Below, piece by piece: positions 9,701 to 18,529 of a stretch of 64,000 nt of DNA; the first letter of the stretch is position 1; the number at the start of each line of letters is the position of its first letter. The position numbers and the translations under genes were made by a program. The notes beneath the pieces were generated by a model, which was not told where the DNA came from, searched no databases, and was given only the letters and a program-made list of their open reading frames with translations. The stretch comes from Massilia sp. METH4 (GTDB lineage Bacteria; Pseudomonadota; Gammaproteobacteria; Burkholderiales; Burkholderiaceae_D): positions 1,550,001 through 1,614,000 of the forward strand of contig NZ_CP146614.1 in the NCBI RefSeq assembly GCF_037094685.1, written 5' to 3'.

Positions 9701-10904
9701 CGAGGCGGCGCGCTTTGCCCCCACGCTGAACGTAAAACTGTTCGGTGCCGGCGACCGGGCCGAAATGATCGACAGCGCCGGGCCTTTCGACCTGGTGATC
9801 GTCAGCTACGGCCTGCTGCAACTGGAGTCGGAACGCTTTACGAAGCAGCGCTGGCACACCATCGTGCTGGACGAGGCGCAGGCGATCAAGAACGCCGCCA
9901 CGAAGCGCTCGCAGGCCGTGATGGCGCTGTCGGGCGACTTCCGCATGGCGTGCACGGGCACGCCGCTGGAAAACCACCTGGGCGAGTTGTGGAACCTGTT
10001 CCGCTTCATCAATCCTGGCTTGCTGGGATCGCTGGACCAGTTCAACCTGCGCTTTGCCGGCCCGATCGAGCGGCAGCAGGACCGCAAGGCCGAAGTGGGC
10101 GCGCGCAACCGGCTGCGCCGGCTGATCGGTCCCTTCATCCTGCGCCGCACGAAGTCCCAGGTGCTGACGGAACTGCCGGCGCGCACCGAGATCGTGCTGG
10201 AAGTGGACCTGTCGCCCGAGGAAACGGCGCTGTACGAATCACTGCGCCGCGAGGCGCTGGACAAGCTGGACGCCATCGACGCGCCGGTCGACAGGAAGTC
10301 GATGCAGATCCTGGCCGAGATCATGAAGCTGCGCCGCGCCTGCTGCAACCCGAATCTCGTCGCGCCCGAGCTGAAGCTCGACAGCAGCAAGCTGGCCGCG
10401 TTCGCAGAACTGCTGGCCGGCTTGCTGGAAAACAGGCACAAGGTGCTCGTGTTCAGCCAGTTCGTCGACCACCTGGCGCTGATCCGCGAACACCTGGACC
10501 GCGGCGGCGTGACTTACCAGTACCTGGACGGCGCCACGCCGCCGGCCGCGCGCAAGCAGCGCGTGGATGCGTTCCAGGCGGGCGACGGCGATGTCTTCCT
10601 GATCAGCCTGAAGGCGGGCGGCGTGGGCATCAATCTCACCGCGGCCGACTACGTGATCCACATGGACCCGTGGTGGAACCCGGCCGTGGAAGACCAGGCG
10701 TCGGACCGCGCCCACCGCATGGGCCAGCAGCGCCCGGTGACGATCTACCGGCTGGTGGCGCGGCACACGATCGAGGAAGGCATCGTCGACCTGCATGCGC
10801 ACAAGCGCGAACTGGCCGACAGCCTGCTGGACGGCAGCGAGATGGCGGCGCGCATGAATGCGGCGGACATGCTGGCGATGCTGGAGGAAGGGCTCCGGCG
10901 CTGA
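6744..10904 (+). CDS. Large SNF2-family DEAD/DEAH-box helicase
   Basis: A 1386-residue superfamily 2 ATPase of the bacterial SNF2/RapA-like group, expected to translocate on double-stranded DNA and displace bound proteins. The last 500 residues hold the motor: Walker A DDMGLGKT (949-956), Walker B DEAQ (1043-1046), the SNF2 block TGTPLENHLGELW, and the helicase C lobe ending with DPWWNPAVEDQASDRAHRMGQ. The first 880 residues carry no motif I can name; the N-terminus looks like a winged-helix segment and the middle is rich in alpha-helical, Ala/Leu-heavy sequence. It starts inside the S9 peptidase stop (ATGA). Cellular role unknown. Confidence 0.9.
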   Translation: MSDSSLQDQFDALHPNEKTVLALLALVGEPMGKSAVLDHIVKMGLRDDKGYAFNQTKSNEIVEHLERLAFTSLVVGRGYLCNARLRWPAIRAAIGAHMLDDICKAYEAVNPMRSSWNGTPEPRSYRHGVARLRMALLRGQPPQDVTPLLAACLRSYEAAQLHPIVDIFARPFEAGMLLLVHPSMQDDILMLLLQHAQREPALAPDVRGAAQRHFDRREKAGDDVSEGLRLALGEDAILAGNLPQAFTYLEVARSPLALFYASVLMLLRGHVNDAVAGFENALKSVRRETGKRKQVFAGFGGYLYVLALLRAGDAKALKSAESYLDLAVHAQQNPDSGTYAMLSMLRQVRAGTMQAEVVVARAWETPLQAQLFQALVYWWLGLPQLEKRRAELQDLAQDAGANGYILIAAQAESLLGHLGDDKAAARANDMLSKLGLPDMATWFERQEGWKRQLDALINLHQGAPAAVSETRLAWMILWSDRTGITELEPREQKRSAKGQWSNGRPIALKRLAEDAAQWDFATPQDIRLATFISPSRQPYSSGLRYDIDPAAAAPALVGHPLVFWYDAPETRVEIVGGEPELLVQERKGKLHLSLHPAPSATDTTIVQREAPNRLRVTTINDEHRRIAAIVGDGLTVPMHAKEQVLKAIGTVAASVTVQSDIGGGTADGNQVDADTRLHVHLLPYQQGLRMQVQVRPLPDAGPYYAPGTGAETVITDVGGRQVQVRRSLAGERDAERQLVLRCTALEGAEQEHGEWLIGQPALCLQLLTELQELGPERVVIGWPEGEKFSVTKPVYTKQLKLSIKSKKDWFAASGQLQVDEDRVMDLRSLLDLIRASKSRFIELKDKQFLALSEELYRRLSELDAYGEDDDAGVKVHQLAAFVLEELAGEVGGLEADRLWREHIARIAAQAEYRPQVPSTLQAELRDYQREGFEWLARLAHWGVGACLADDMGLGKTIQSLALLLLRAPQGPALVVAPTSVCLNWASEAARFAPTLNVKLFGAGDRAEMIDSAGPFDLVIVSYGLLQLESERFTKQRWHTIVLDEAQAIKNAATKRSQAVMALSGDFRMACTGTPLENHLGELWNLFRFINPGLLGSLDQFNLRFAGPIERQQDRKAEVGARNRLRRLIGPFILRRTKSQVLTELPARTEIVLEVDLSPEETALYESLRREALDKLDAIDAPVDRKSMQILAEIMKLRRACCNPNLVAPELKLDSSKLAAFAELLAGLLENRHKVLVFSQFVDHLALIREHLDRGGVTYQYLDGATPPAARKQRVDAFQAGDGDVFLISLKAGGVGINLTAADYVIHMDPWWNPAVEDQASDRAHRMGQQRPVTIYRLVARHTIEEGIVDLHAHKRELADSLLDGSEMAARMNAADMLAMLEEGLRR

Positions 10905-11001
10905 TCCGGGTCTGAATTTTTCCTGATGCTAACGGGACGCGGCCGTCAAGCCGCCTTCGCTATCATGGCCGTAATGACAAATGCCATCTCAGGAGCACAC
11001 C

Positions 11002-11361
11002 ATGGCCGATACCCTGCTGCGAGTCTTCGACAGCTTCGCCCTGGCGGAACATGCGCGCGAAGCGCTGATCGCCTCCGGCATCCCCGCTGCCGCCATCACC
11101 CTCGATTCCCGCAATGACGAAGCCGGCCCCGTCGAGGGCAACTTCGTGGTCGATCTCACCGAAAAGCCCACGCCGTCGATGGACAATCCGAACCGCGCCG
11201 GCCAGAACTCGGAAATCCGCGCCGCCGTGCAGCGCAGCACCTGCATCCTGCAAGTCGAAGTGGAAAACGACCGCGACGGCGCGCGCGTCAACAATATCCT
11301 CGACCGGCTGGCCGTGCACGACCAGGCGGAACGGATGACCAGCCGCCAGGATCCCGCCTGA
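11002..11361 (+). CDS. Small conserved hypothetical protein
   Basis: A 119-residue soluble protein of unknown function. I start it at MADTLLRVFDSF because AGGAG lies seven bases upstream; an earlier in-frame ATG (10981) lacks a ribosome site. The N-terminal half (residues 1-50) has the alternating pattern of a small alpha/beta fold in which a helix follows DSFALAEHAREAL. This loosely resembles YflT-type general-stress domains, but I cannot confirm it. The C-terminus is polar. It is probably monocistronic, between the SNF2 ATPase and a small membrane protein. Confidence 0.7.
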   Translation: MADTLLRVFDSFALAEHAREALIASGIPAAAITLDSRNDEAGPVEGNFVVDLTEKPTPSMDNPNRAGQNSEIRAAVQRSTCILQVEVENDRDGARVNNILDRLAVHDQAERMTSRQDPA

Positions 11362-11400
11362 CCCTTTCGCCGAACGGTCATTCCGTGCCATGATCCGGGG

Positions 11401-11886
11401 ATGGATCTCAAGGAAAACGAACTCTCCCCCGCCGGGCACGGCATCCCGCTCTGCCATAAGGCCTGGACGGCTTATGGCGGCTGCTTCCTGCTGGCCGTGG
11501 TCATGGTCTTCGTGCTGCGGCTCGCCTTCCGCCATTCGGAACTGGCCGCCGCCGCCGTGCTGGCCGCCTCCGCCCTGCTGATCGGCTACCGGGTGCTGCT
11601 GATCCGCAGTTTCCAGCTGTATTACGACGACGTGGGCGTGTGGCTGTATTCGGGCGTGCTGCCCTGGCAGCGCGGCGTGCGGGGCATCAAGTGGCGCGAC
11701 CTGGACCAGGCGTTCTATGTGCAATCGTTCCGCAGCTGGCTGACGCGCTCCTGGTCGATCCGGGTGACCCACCGTTTCACCGATGCCAGCGCCATCATGC
11801 TCTCGCACATGGCGCGCGGGCGCGAAGCGGTGGCGATCATCAACGAGCGGCACCAGCAGATGCTGCGCGACGACCGCCTGGCGTGA
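11401..11886 (+). CDS. Small membrane protein with PH-like cytoplasmic domain
   Basis: A 161-residue hypothetical protein. Two hydrophobic segments (about 24-42 and 47-66) form a membrane hairpin. The rest (FQLYYDDVGVWLYSG... through IKWRDLDQAFY) reads like a bacterial PH-like fold, in which a beta-rich cytoplasmic domain follows a membrane hairpin. The ATG at 11401 is 39 bases after the previous gene. No clear partner or pathway is indicated by the neighbours. Confidence 0.65.
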   Translation: MDLKENELSPAGHGIPLCHKAWTAYGGCFLLAVVMVFVLRLAFRHSELAAAAVLAASALLIGYRVLLIRSFQLYYDDVGVWLYSGVLPWQRGVRGIKWRDLDQAFYVQSFRSWLTRSWSIRVTHRFTDASAIMLSHMARGREAVAIINERHQQMLRDDRLA

Positions 11887-11994
11887 TTCCAGGAAGCTGT
11901 CGTGTAACATGCCGGGTTACGGCGAGCTGATCGATGACCAGTGTCAGGCGATCCGCCCGCTCCCTGCCTGACCCCGGTAAGAGAAAGTTACACG

Positions 11995-13860
11995 ATGATC
12001 AAGACCAAACTCGCGCTGGCCGCCATGATGCTGGCGCTGGCGTTCTCGCCTGCCGAAGCCGCCAAGAAGCCGACGAAGGCCAAGGTGACCAAGACCGCGT
12101 CCTCGAAGAAAACCTCGAAATCCTCGAAATCCCGATCCACCGTCAAGAAAGCCGCGGCCGCCACCGCGGTCGCCGCCGCGGCCCTGCCCCTCGAGAGCCG
12201 CGCCGACCGTGCGTTCAACAACCTTTCCGGCCAGTTCCTCACCGCCCTGTGGCGGATGGACCCGGAAACGGCGATTACGGTGGGCAAGTACGACACAGCC
12301 TTCACGCTGACGGTGCCCGACCTCGCCACCCGGCAGTTGCAGATCGCCTTCATCGACGACTGGCTGGGCCGCTTCGCCAGGCTCGATGCGCGCCAGCTGT
12401 CGCCGAGCCAGCGCACCGACCTGGCCCTGCTGGTCAACAAGCTGAACTCGGATCGCTGGTACCTGACCACGTTCCGCGAATTCGAGTGGAACCCGGCCAT
12501 GTACAACATCGCCGGCCCGATCGACTACATCCTGCACACCGAATACGCGGCCAAGTCGCAGCGCCTGCGCACGCTGCTGCGGCGCCTCGCCAACGTGCCG
12601 GCCTATTACGAGGCGGCGCGCAACAACATCACGACGCCGACGCGCGAGCACACGCAGCTGGCGATCGCCCAGGCGCCCGGCGTGATCGCCCTGCTCGAGG
12701 AATTGGACAAGGAAGCCCAGGCTTCTTCCCTGGCCGCCAACGAGAAAGGCTTGTTCGCGCAGCGCGTTGCCGAGTCGAAGACCGCCGTGCAAGCCTACGC
12801 CGCCTGGCTGGGCGAGCTGGACAAGATGCTGGCCGTGCAGGGAGCGCGCTCGTTCCGCATCGGCCGCGACCTGTATGAACAGAAGTTCGCCTTCGACATC
12901 CAGTCCGCCAGCACCGCCGAGCAGACGTACCGCAAGGCGCTGGTGGCGCGCGACGAGCTGCTGGCGAACATGGACCGCATCAGCGACGAGCTGTGGCCGA
13001 AGTACCTGCCCGACGTGGCCAAGCCGGCGGACCGCTACGCCAAGATCGGCATGATGATCGACAAGCTCTCGGCCAACCACGTGGCGCCGGAGCGCTTCGT
13101 GGACGAGATCAAGGCGCAGATCCCGAAGCTGCAGGAATGGGTGACGAAGAACGACCTGCTCGAGCTGGATGCGAACAAGCCGCTGGTCGTGCGCGAAACG
13201 CCCGCCTACCAGCGCGGCGTGGCCGGCGCCAGCATCGAGGCGCCCGGCCCCTACCGCCCGCAGGACCGCACCTACTACAACGTGACGCCGCTGACCGGTG
13301 CCACGCCGGAGCAGGCCGAAAGCAGCCTGCGCGAGTACAACCACTGGATCCTGCAGATCCTGAACATGCACGAAGCCATCCCCGGCCACTATGCGCAGCT
13401 GGTGTACGCGAACAAGTCGCCTTCCCTGGTGAAGTCGATCTTCGGCAACGGCGCGATGGTCGAGGGCTGGGCCGTGTTCAGCGAGCGCATGATGCTCGAA
13501 TCGGGCTACGACAACTCGCCCGAGATGTGGCTGATGTACTCGAAGTGGAACCTGCGCAGCGTGACGAACACGATCCTCGACTACAGTGTGCACGTGCTGG
13601 ACATGACGCAGGAACAGGCGCTCGACCTGCTGACCCGTCAGGCGTTCCAGACGAAGCAGGAAGCGGCCGAGAAATGGCGCCGCGCCACGCTCACCTCGGT
13701 GCAGCTCACGTCCTACTTCAGCGGCTACAGCGAAATCATGGAATTGCGCGAGCAGCGCCGCAATGCGCTGGGCGCGCGGTTCTCGCAGAAGGCCTTCAAC
13801 GAGGAGTTCCTTGGCTACGGCAGCGCGCCGGTGAAGGTGATCCGGGAATTGATGCAGTAA
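11995..13860 (+). CDS. Exported DUF885 family protein (putative metallopeptidase)
   Basis: A 621-residue protein beginning with a cleavable signal peptide (MIKTKLALAAMMLALAFSPA), followed by a very Lys/Ser/Ala-rich linker (about 22-60). The rest is a DUF885 domain. The family's HExxxxH-type motif, HEAIPGH, is at residues 459-465 and is the main reason to suspect a zinc-dependent peptidase. The ATG at 11995 is chosen because it starts the signal peptide; an upstream GTG would hide it. The gene ends convergently with tatC, with two strong hairpins between them. Substrate unknown. Confidence 0.85.
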   Translation: MIKTKLALAAMMLALAFSPAEAAKKPTKAKVTKTASSKKTSKSSKSRSTVKKAAAATAVAAAALPLESRADRAFNNLSGQFLTALWRMDPETAITVGKYDTAFTLTVPDLATRQLQIAFIDDWLGRFARLDARQLSPSQRTDLALLVNKLNSDRWYLTTFREFEWNPAMYNIAGPIDYILHTEYAAKSQRLRTLLRRLANVPAYYEAARNNITTPTREHTQLAIAQAPGVIALLEELDKEAQASSLAANEKGLFAQRVAESKTAVQAYAAWLGELDKMLAVQGARSFRIGRDLYEQKFAFDIQSASTAEQTYRKALVARDELLANMDRISDELWPKYLPDVAKPADRYAKIGMMIDKLSANHVAPERFVDEIKAQIPKLQEWVTKNDLLELDANKPLVVRETPAYQRGVAGASIEAPGPYRPQDRTYYNVTPLTGATPEQAESSLREYNHWILQILNMHEAIPGHYAQLVYANKSPSLVKSIFGNGAMVEGWAVFSERMMLESGYDNSPEMWLMYSKWNLRSVTNTILDYSVHVLDMTQEQALDLLTRQAFQTKQEAAEKWRRATLTSVQLTSYFSGYSEIMELREQRRNALGARFSQKAFNEEFLGYGSAPVKVIRELMQ

Positions 13861-13888
13861 CCCCGGCCGCCGGGCAGTTGCTGTCGCT

Positions 13889-13929
13889 GGTGTCGCACAC
13901 CATTTCCAGAGGAAATGGTGTGCGACACC
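13889..13929. terminator. Perfect 19-bp-stem hairpin, probable bidirectional terminator
   Basis: Arms 13889-13907 and 13911-13929 pair perfectly around the loop AGA. The outer part is GGTGTCGCACACC, itself a palindrome, so this is a nested repeat. Lying between convergent genes, it can terminate both. It belongs to the GGTGTCGnACACC hairpin family also seen at 13997-14030 and 60121-60165. Confidence 0.75.
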
Positions 13930-13996
13930 GGTTTTCCCGAGAGCTCGCCGACTTCAGCAGGCAAAACCGGGTGTTGTGACTTCGGCAGGAAAAACC

Positions 13997-14030
13997 GGTG
14001 TCGTACACCGGCTCGCCGGTGTACGACACC
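13997..14030. terminator. Perfect 15-bp-stem hairpin of the same repeat family
   Basis: Arms 13997-14011 and 16 to 30 of the same block (14016-14030) pair perfectly around CTCG. It is preceded by GGAAAAACC, the same flank seen beside the GGGGTCAGACCCC palindromes. It lies 19 bp beyond the tatC stop codon, so it may end the his-tat transcript. Confidence 0.7.
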
Positions 14031-14048
14031 AATGCATCCAGCGCCAGC

Positions 14049-14804
14049 TCAGGTCTGGTTCTCGGGCGCCTGCGTCATCTTGACGAACATCGGCGACACG
14101 AGCAGCCCCAGTTCGAAGAGCATCCACATCGGGATGGCGAGGGCGAACTGGCTGACCACGTCCGGCGGCGTGACGATCGCGGCGATGACGAAGGCGCCCA
14201 CGATCACGTAGGGCCGCCATTCCTTCAGCTTGGCCAGCGAGACGATGCCCATGCGCACGAGGATCACGACCACGACGGGCACTTCGAACGCGGCGCCGAA
14301 GGCCAGGCACATTGACATCACGAAATCGAGGTAATTCTCGATATCGGGCGTGACGGCGATCGAGCTGGGCGCGAAAGTGGCGATGAAGTGGAACACACGG
14401 CCGAACACGAAGAAGTAGCAGAACGCCACGCCGGCCACGAACAGCAGCGAGGACGAGATGACGAGCGGCGCCACTAGGCGCTTTTCGTGCGTGTACAAGC
14501 CGGGGGCGACGAAGGCCCACGCCTGGTATAGCACCCACGGCAGCGCGAGGATGACGCCCAGCATCAGCGTGACCTTCATCGGCACCAGGAAGGGTGCCGT
14601 GACGCCGGTAGCGATGATCTTCGATCCCTGCGGCAATGCGTCGATCATCGGCTGGGCAAGGAAGTCGTACAGCACGGTGGGCCCCGGCCAGGCCATCAGC
14701 AGGGCCGTGACGATCAGGACACCGATGGAAGCTTTCAGCAGCCGGTCGCGCAGTTCTACCAGGTGGCTGATGAAGGTTTCTTCAGCCGGTTGTTCAGTAC
14801 TCAT
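14049..14804 (-). CDS. tatC: Sec-independent protein translocase TatC
   Basis: TatC is the polytopic receptor of the twin-arginine pathway, binding RR signal peptides and assembling with TatB and TatA in the inner membrane. The 251 residues show six hydrophobic segments, the conserved N-terminal FISHLVELRDRL motif, FLVPMKVTL, and the TPPD motif (IVTPPDVVSQ) before the last helices. The start overlaps the tatB stop by one base (TGATG), so the two are translationally coupled. It is the last gene of a long leftward block that also carries the his genes. Confidence 0.97.
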   Translation of the reverse strand: MSTEQPAEETFISHLVELRDRLLKASIGVLIVTALLMAWPGPTVLYDFLAQPMIDALPQGSKIIATGVTAPFLVPMKVTLMLGVILALPWVLYQAWAFVAPGLYTHEKRLVAPLVISSSLLFVAGVAFCYFFVFGRVFHFIATFAPSSIAVTPDIENYLDFVMSMCLAFGAAFEVPVVVVILVRMGIVSLAKLKEWRPYVIVGAFVIAAIVTPPDVVSQFALAIPMWMLFELGLLVSPMFVKMTQAPENQT

Positions 14805-15331
14805 CAGTAAAAGGAGGCGGGAGGTTTACCGTTGCGCGGGCGGAAGCGGGCCACGCGCGCCGCGCCGGATACCACGTGCAAGCGGGCGCCGTTGCGCTGC
14901 TTGTACCACAGCGGCACGGCCGAGGTACGCACCAGGCGCTTGCGGCGGAATTCCTTGGCCTTGCGGGCCTGGTCTTCCGTGGCTACCGCGTGGTAAGTAC
15001 TTGTGTGATCGCCGGCCGTGTCGTGCGTGGCGTCGTGCGACGCTTCGTCGAAGTTGAACGCGCCCTCGACTTCCGACACGTTCTTCTGGATCGAGTTCTC
15101 AACGTCGGCCTTGATGTTCTGCGCCTGTTCCTGCACGTTCTTTTGCAGGTTGCGCAATTCCTCCAGCTCGATTTCGCGGCTCACCTCGCTCTTCACATCG
15201 TGCAGGTAGCGTTGCGCGCGGCCATACAGCGTGCCCGCCATTCTTGCCACTTTCGGCAATTTTTCGGGACCGATGACGATCAGCGCCACGACGCCGATGA
15301 TGGCCAGCTTGGAAAGACCGAGATCGATCAT
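14804..15331 (-). CDS. tatB: Twin-arginine translocase subunit TatB
   Basis: A single-span TatA/B family protein of 175 residues. The N-terminal helix (MIDLGLSKLAIIGVVALIVIG) ends in the PEKLP hinge, followed by an amphipathic helix and a long charged coiled-coil-like region (about 45-100). The extended C-terminus is poorly conserved and very basic. Length and the Glu in the N-terminal segment separate it from TatA. It lies between tatA (20-bp gap) and tatC (one-base overlap). Confidence 0.95.
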   Translation of the reverse strand: MIDLGLSKLAIIGVVALIVIGPEKLPKVARMAGTLYGRAQRYLHDVKSEVSREIELEELRNLQKNVQEQAQNIKADVENSIQKNVSEVEGAFNFDEASHDATHDTAGDHTSTYHAVATEDQARKAKEFRRKRLVRTSAVPLWYKQRNGARLHVVSGAARVARFRPRNGKPPASFY

Positions 15332-15351
15332 GTATCAGCGACAGGCGGGAA

Positions 15352-15585
15352 TCAGTGCTTGGTCTTTTCCTTGGCGTCGACCTCGATCGTGCCCTTGTCG
15401 GTCACGTGCGCGGGCGGCGGGGCGGGCTGGTCGGCCGTTTCCTTCTCGTCAGTCTTCACGCCATCCTTGAAGCCCTTGACGGCCTTGCCCAGGTCCGAGC
15501 CGATATTGCCCAGTTTTTTCGTGCCGAAAACCAGCATGACGACGACCAGGACGATCAGCCAGTGCCAGATGCTCATGGAACCCAT
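15352..15585 (-). CDS. tatA: Twin-arginine translocase subunit TatA
   Basis: A 77-residue pore-forming subunit. The short transmembrane helix (about residues 6-20) is followed by the [14 protein letters not shown] hinge and amphipathic helix, and then a polar Lys/Glu tail. [19 protein letters not shown] is the standard TatA start. It precedes tatB, and the 167-bp gap upstream to hinT is large enough to hold a promoter, so tatABC may be expressed apart from the his genes. Confidence 0.96.
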   Translation of the reverse strand: MGSMSIWHWLIVLVVVMLVFGTKKLGNIGSDLGKAVKGFKDGVKTDEKETADQPAPPPAHVTDKGTIEVDAKEKTKH

Positions 15586-15752
15586 AATATTTCTCCTTGG
15601 ACGATAACGCCCGAATTCGGTAAGAACGAACAGTTTACACGACTCTCAGCTTGTCATGTGCTTGTCACAGTAACGGCCGGAAATAACTCTTCCGGCTGCT
15701 CGCTTGGCTGCAACAAGGCGCGCCTCGCTGGCCGCTCAGCCGTATGCGGCGA

Positions 15753-16124
15753 TCAATGCATGCCGCGCCACGGGCGCGGGCCGCCGTAGATGTGCATGTG
15801 CAGGTGGTAGATCACCTGCCCGCCATCCGGACCGCTGTTGATCAGGGTCTTGTAGCCGCGCGTGGGGCTGCCGTCGTTACCGTAAACCACGGAAACGCCA
15901 TGTTCCTCGGCCAGCTTCGGCGCCAGCGCCAGCATCTTGCCCAGCACCGCGGTATCTTCGGGCTGCGCCTCGCTGAGCGTGGCGATGTGCTTCTTCGGGA
16001 TCACCAGCAGGTGCACGGGCGCGGCCGGATTGATGTCCTTGAAGGCCAGCAGCTCGTCGTCCTCATACACGACGGAGGCAGGAATTTGTTTGGCAGCAAT
16101 CTTGCAGAACAGGCAGTTATCCAC
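15753..16124 (-). CDS. hinT: HIT family purine nucleoside phosphoramidase
   Basis: A 123-residue histidine triad hydrolase that cleaves adenosine phosphoramidates such as lysyl-AMP. The triad HLHMHIYGG is near the C-terminus, and the N-terminal CLFCKI is typical. The start is a GTG at 16124 giving (M)DNCLFCKIAAKQ, supported by AAGGAAA eleven bases upstream; no ATG is available nearby. It lies 19 bp after hisE, the position seen in many betaproteobacterial his clusters. Confidence 0.93.
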   Translation of the reverse strand: MDNCLFCKIAAKQIPASVVYEDDELLAFKDINPAAPVHLLVIPKKHIATLSEAQPEDTAVLGKMLALAPKLAEEHGVSVVYGNDGSPTRGYKTLINSGPDGGQVIYHLHMHIYGGPRPWRGMH

Positions 16125-16143
16125 GTGTCGGTTTCCTTTGCTA

Positions 16144-16479
16144 TCAGTTGTCCTGGCGGGCGGCTTTTTCGGCGATGCCGGACACGCCTTCGCGGCGCGC
16201 CAGCTCTTCGAGCACCTGCTGGGGCGTAAGGCCGAACTGGGCCAGCAGCACGAGCGAGTGGAACCACAGGTCGGCCACCTCGTACAGCACCTTGCTGCCG
16301 TCGCCGGACACGCGGGCATCCTTGGCGGCCATCACGGTCTCGGTGGCTTCCTCGCCGATCTTCTTCAGGATCGCATCGTCGCCCTTGGCGAACAGCTTGG
16401 CCACATAGGAGGCGGCCGGGTCGCCGCCCTTGCGCGATTCAATCGTGGCCGCCACGCGGTCCAGGATGGTGTCCGTCAT
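16144..16479 (-). CDS. hisE: Phosphoribosyl-ATP pyrophosphatase
   Basis: HisE hydrolyses PR-ATP to PR-AMP, step two of histidine synthesis. It is 111 residues with the all-alpha MazG-like fold and the metal-binding KIGEEATE motif (about residues 40-47). HisE and HisI are separate proteins here, not fused as in enterobacteria. The ATG at 16479 overlaps the hisI stop by four bases (ATGA). Confidence 0.96.
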   Translation of the reverse strand: MTDTILDRVAATIESRKGGDPAASYVAKLFAKGDDAILKKIGEEATETVMAAKDARVSGDGSKVLYEVADLWFHSLVLLAQFGLTPQQVLEELARREGVSGIAEKAARQDN

Positions 16480-16916
16480 TTCTTCTTGTCCGTATAAATG
16501 GTTTCCGGGTCCTTCAGCACGGGTTCCACGTCGCGCCAGTCGCCATCCCTGGCGTCGCCGTCGAATTGCTGGAAGAAGCAGGAATGGCGCCCCGTGTGGC
16601 AGGCGATGCCGCCGGCCTGTTCGACCTTCAGCAGCACCACGTCCTCGTCGCAGTCGAGGCGTATGTCCAGCACCTTCTGCACGTGGCCGGATTCCTCGCC
16701 CTTGTGCCACAGCTTCTTGCGCGAACGGCTCCAGTACACGGCTTCGCGCAGTTCCACGGTCTTGTACAGCGCGTCGCGGTTCATCCAGGCGAACATCAGC
16801 ACGTCGTTGCTGCCGCGCTCCTGCACGATCACCGGCACGAGGCCATGCTCGTCCCAGCGGACACGATTCAGCCATTTTGCCTTGGCTACGCTAGGCGTCG
16901 TCGTCGGGATACTCAT
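16476..16916 (-). CDS. hisI: Phosphoribosyl-AMP cyclohydrolase
   Basis: HisI opens the purine ring of PR-AMP, step three of the pathway, using a zinc ion. The 146-residue protein carries [13 protein letters not shown], the metal-binding [11 protein letters not shown] and the zinc motif [10 protein letters not shown] choose the ATG at 16916 ([22 protein letters not shown]), ten bases after hisF ends; a longer frame would run into hisF. The stop overlaps hisE. Confidence 0.96.
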   Translation of the reverse strand: MSIPTTTPSVAKAKWLNRVRWDEHGLVPVIVQERGSNDVLMFAWMNRDALYKTVELREAVYWSRSRKKLWHKGEESGHVQKVLDIRLDCDEDVVLLKVEQAGGIACHTGRHSCFFQQFDGDARDGDWRDVEPVLKDPETIYTDKKK

Positions 16917-16926
16917 CTTTGTTCTC

Positions 16927-17688
16927 TCAGACCAGGCGCATCGGAATGTTTTGCCGCGCCATGAACTGCTTGGCTTCCTGTACCGTGTGCTGGCCGTAGT
17001 GGAAAATGCTGGCGGCCAGCACCGCGTCGGCATGCCCTTTCGTCACGCCGTCGGCCAGGTCCTGCAGGCTGCCCACGCCGCCCGAGGCGATCACGGGAAT
17101 GCCCACCGCGTCCGACACGGCGCGGGTCAGCGCCAGGTCGAAGCCGCTCTTGGTGCCGTCGCGGTCCATGCTGGTCAGCAGCAGCTCGCCGGCGCCCAGC
17201 GATGCCATCTTGACGGCCCACTCCACCGCATCGAGCCCCGTGGCGTTGCGGCCGCCGTGCGTGAACACTTCCCATTTGCCGGGGGCGACCTGCTTGGCGT
17301 CGATCGCCACCACGATGCACTGCGAGCCGTGCTTCAGGGCCGCGTCGTGTACCAGCTGGGGATTGCTGACGGCGGAGGTGTTCAGGCTGATCTTGTCAGC
17401 GCCGGCGTTCAGCAGGCGCTGCACGTCTTCGACCTTGCGCACGCCGCCGCCCACGGTCAGCGGAATGAACACCTGCGCGGCGACCCGCTCGATGATGTCC
17501 AGGATCAGCCCGCGGTTGTCGGACGAAGCCGTGATGTCGAGGAACGTCAGCTCATCGGCGCCCTGCTCGTCGTAGCGGCGCGCGATCTCGACGGGGTCGC
17601 CGGCATCGCGCAGCTCGGTGAAATTGACGCCCTTGACGACGCGGCCGTCGGTCACGTCCAGGCAGGGGATGATGCGTTTGGCCAGCAT
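16927..17688 (-). CDS. hisF: Imidazole glycerol phosphate synthase cyclase subunit
   Basis: HisF uses ammonia from HisH to convert PRFAR into imidazole glycerol phosphate and AICAR. This is a 253-residue (beta/alpha)8 barrel. The two catalytic aspartates lie in [12 protein letters not shown] near the N-terminus and in VVAIDAK at mid-length. The ATG at 17688 gives the conserved start [12 protein letters not shown] and is one base beyond the hisA stop. An upstream ATG (17745) would lie inside hisA. Confidence 0.97.
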   Translation of the reverse strand: MLAKRIIPCLDVTDGRVVKGVNFTELRDAGDPVEIARRYDEQGADELTFLDITASSDNRGLILDIIERVAAQVFIPLTVGGGVRKVEDVQRLLNAGADKISLNTSAVSNPQLVHDAALKHGSQCIVVAIDAKQVAPGKWEVFTHGGRNATGLDAVEWAVKMASLGAGELLLTSMDRDGTKSGFDLALTRAVSDAVGIPVIASGGVGSLQDLADGVTKGHADAVLAASIFHYGQHTVQEAKQFMARQNIPMRLV

Positions 17689-17689
17689 A

Positions 17690-18487
17690 TTATTCTTCGC
17701 TCGACGGTACTTCGCCGCGGGTTTCGCCACTGAGTTCGTCGGCACGCAGCTGTGCCTCGTTCAGGTTGATGGTGCCTTCGTAGATCGAACGGCCGCAGAT
17801 CACGCCTTCGATGCCTTCGTCCTGCACCGCGCACAACGCTTCCACGTCGGCCAGGTTGTGCAGGCCGCCGGAGGCGATGATCGGGATGCGCACGGCCTGG
17901 GCCAGGCGCACCGTCGCTTCGATGTTCACGCCGCCCATCATGCCGTCGCGGCCGATGTCGGTGTAGACGATCGATTCCACGCCGTATTGCTCGAATTTCT
18001 GCGCCAGGTCGATCACTTCATGGCCGGACATCTTGCTCCAGCCATCCGTCGCCACCTTGCCGTCCTTGGCGTCCAGGCCCACGATGATGTGGCCCGGGAA
18101 GGCGCCGCAGGCGTCGTGCAGGAAGCCCGGGCTCTTCACGGCGGCGGTGCCGATGATGATGTAGCTGATGCCGTCGTCCAGGTAGCGCTCGATCGTGTCC
18201 AGGTCGCGGATACCGCCGCCCAGCTGCACGGGAATCTCGTCGATGTCATTCTCGGCCGCGAAATCCTGCACCGTCTTCAGGATGGCCTTCACGGCTCCTT
18301 CGTTCTTGGGCTTGCCGGCGAAGGCCCCGTTCAGGTCCACCAGGTGCAGGCGGCGCGCGCCCTGCTCCAGCCAATGGCGGGCCATCGCGGCGGGATCGTC
18401 GGAAAACACGGTGGCAAGTTCCATGTCGCCTTGCTTGAGGCGAACGCAGTGACCGTCCTTGAGGTCGATGGCGGGAATGAGCAGCAT
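17690..18487 (-). CDS. hisA: ProFAR isomerase
   Basis: HisA performs the Amadori isomerisation of ProFAR to PRFAR. The 265-residue barrel has catalytic Asp in [16 protein letters not shown] and a second Asp in [10 protein letters not shown] polar C-terminal extension (after about residue 245) is a little longer than usual. It follows hisH after 42 bases and is immediately followed by hisF. Confidence 0.97.
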   Translation of the reverse strand: MLLIPAIDLKDGHCVRLKQGDMELATVFSDDPAAMARHWLEQGARRLHLVDLNGAFAGKPKNEGAVKAILKTVQDFAAENDIDEIPVQLGGGIRDLDTIERYLDDGISYIIIGTAAVKSPGFLHDACGAFPGHIIVGLDAKDGKVATDGWSKMSGHEVIDLAQKFEQYGVESIVYTDIGRDGMMGGVNIEATVRLAQAVRIPIIASGGLHNLADVEALCAVQDEGIEGVICGRSIYEGTINLNEAQLRADELSGETRGEVPSSEE

Positions 18488-18529
18488 GGTTATAAAGGTC
18501 GTTTAGGTAATTGGTTGGCTCGGTAGGGC

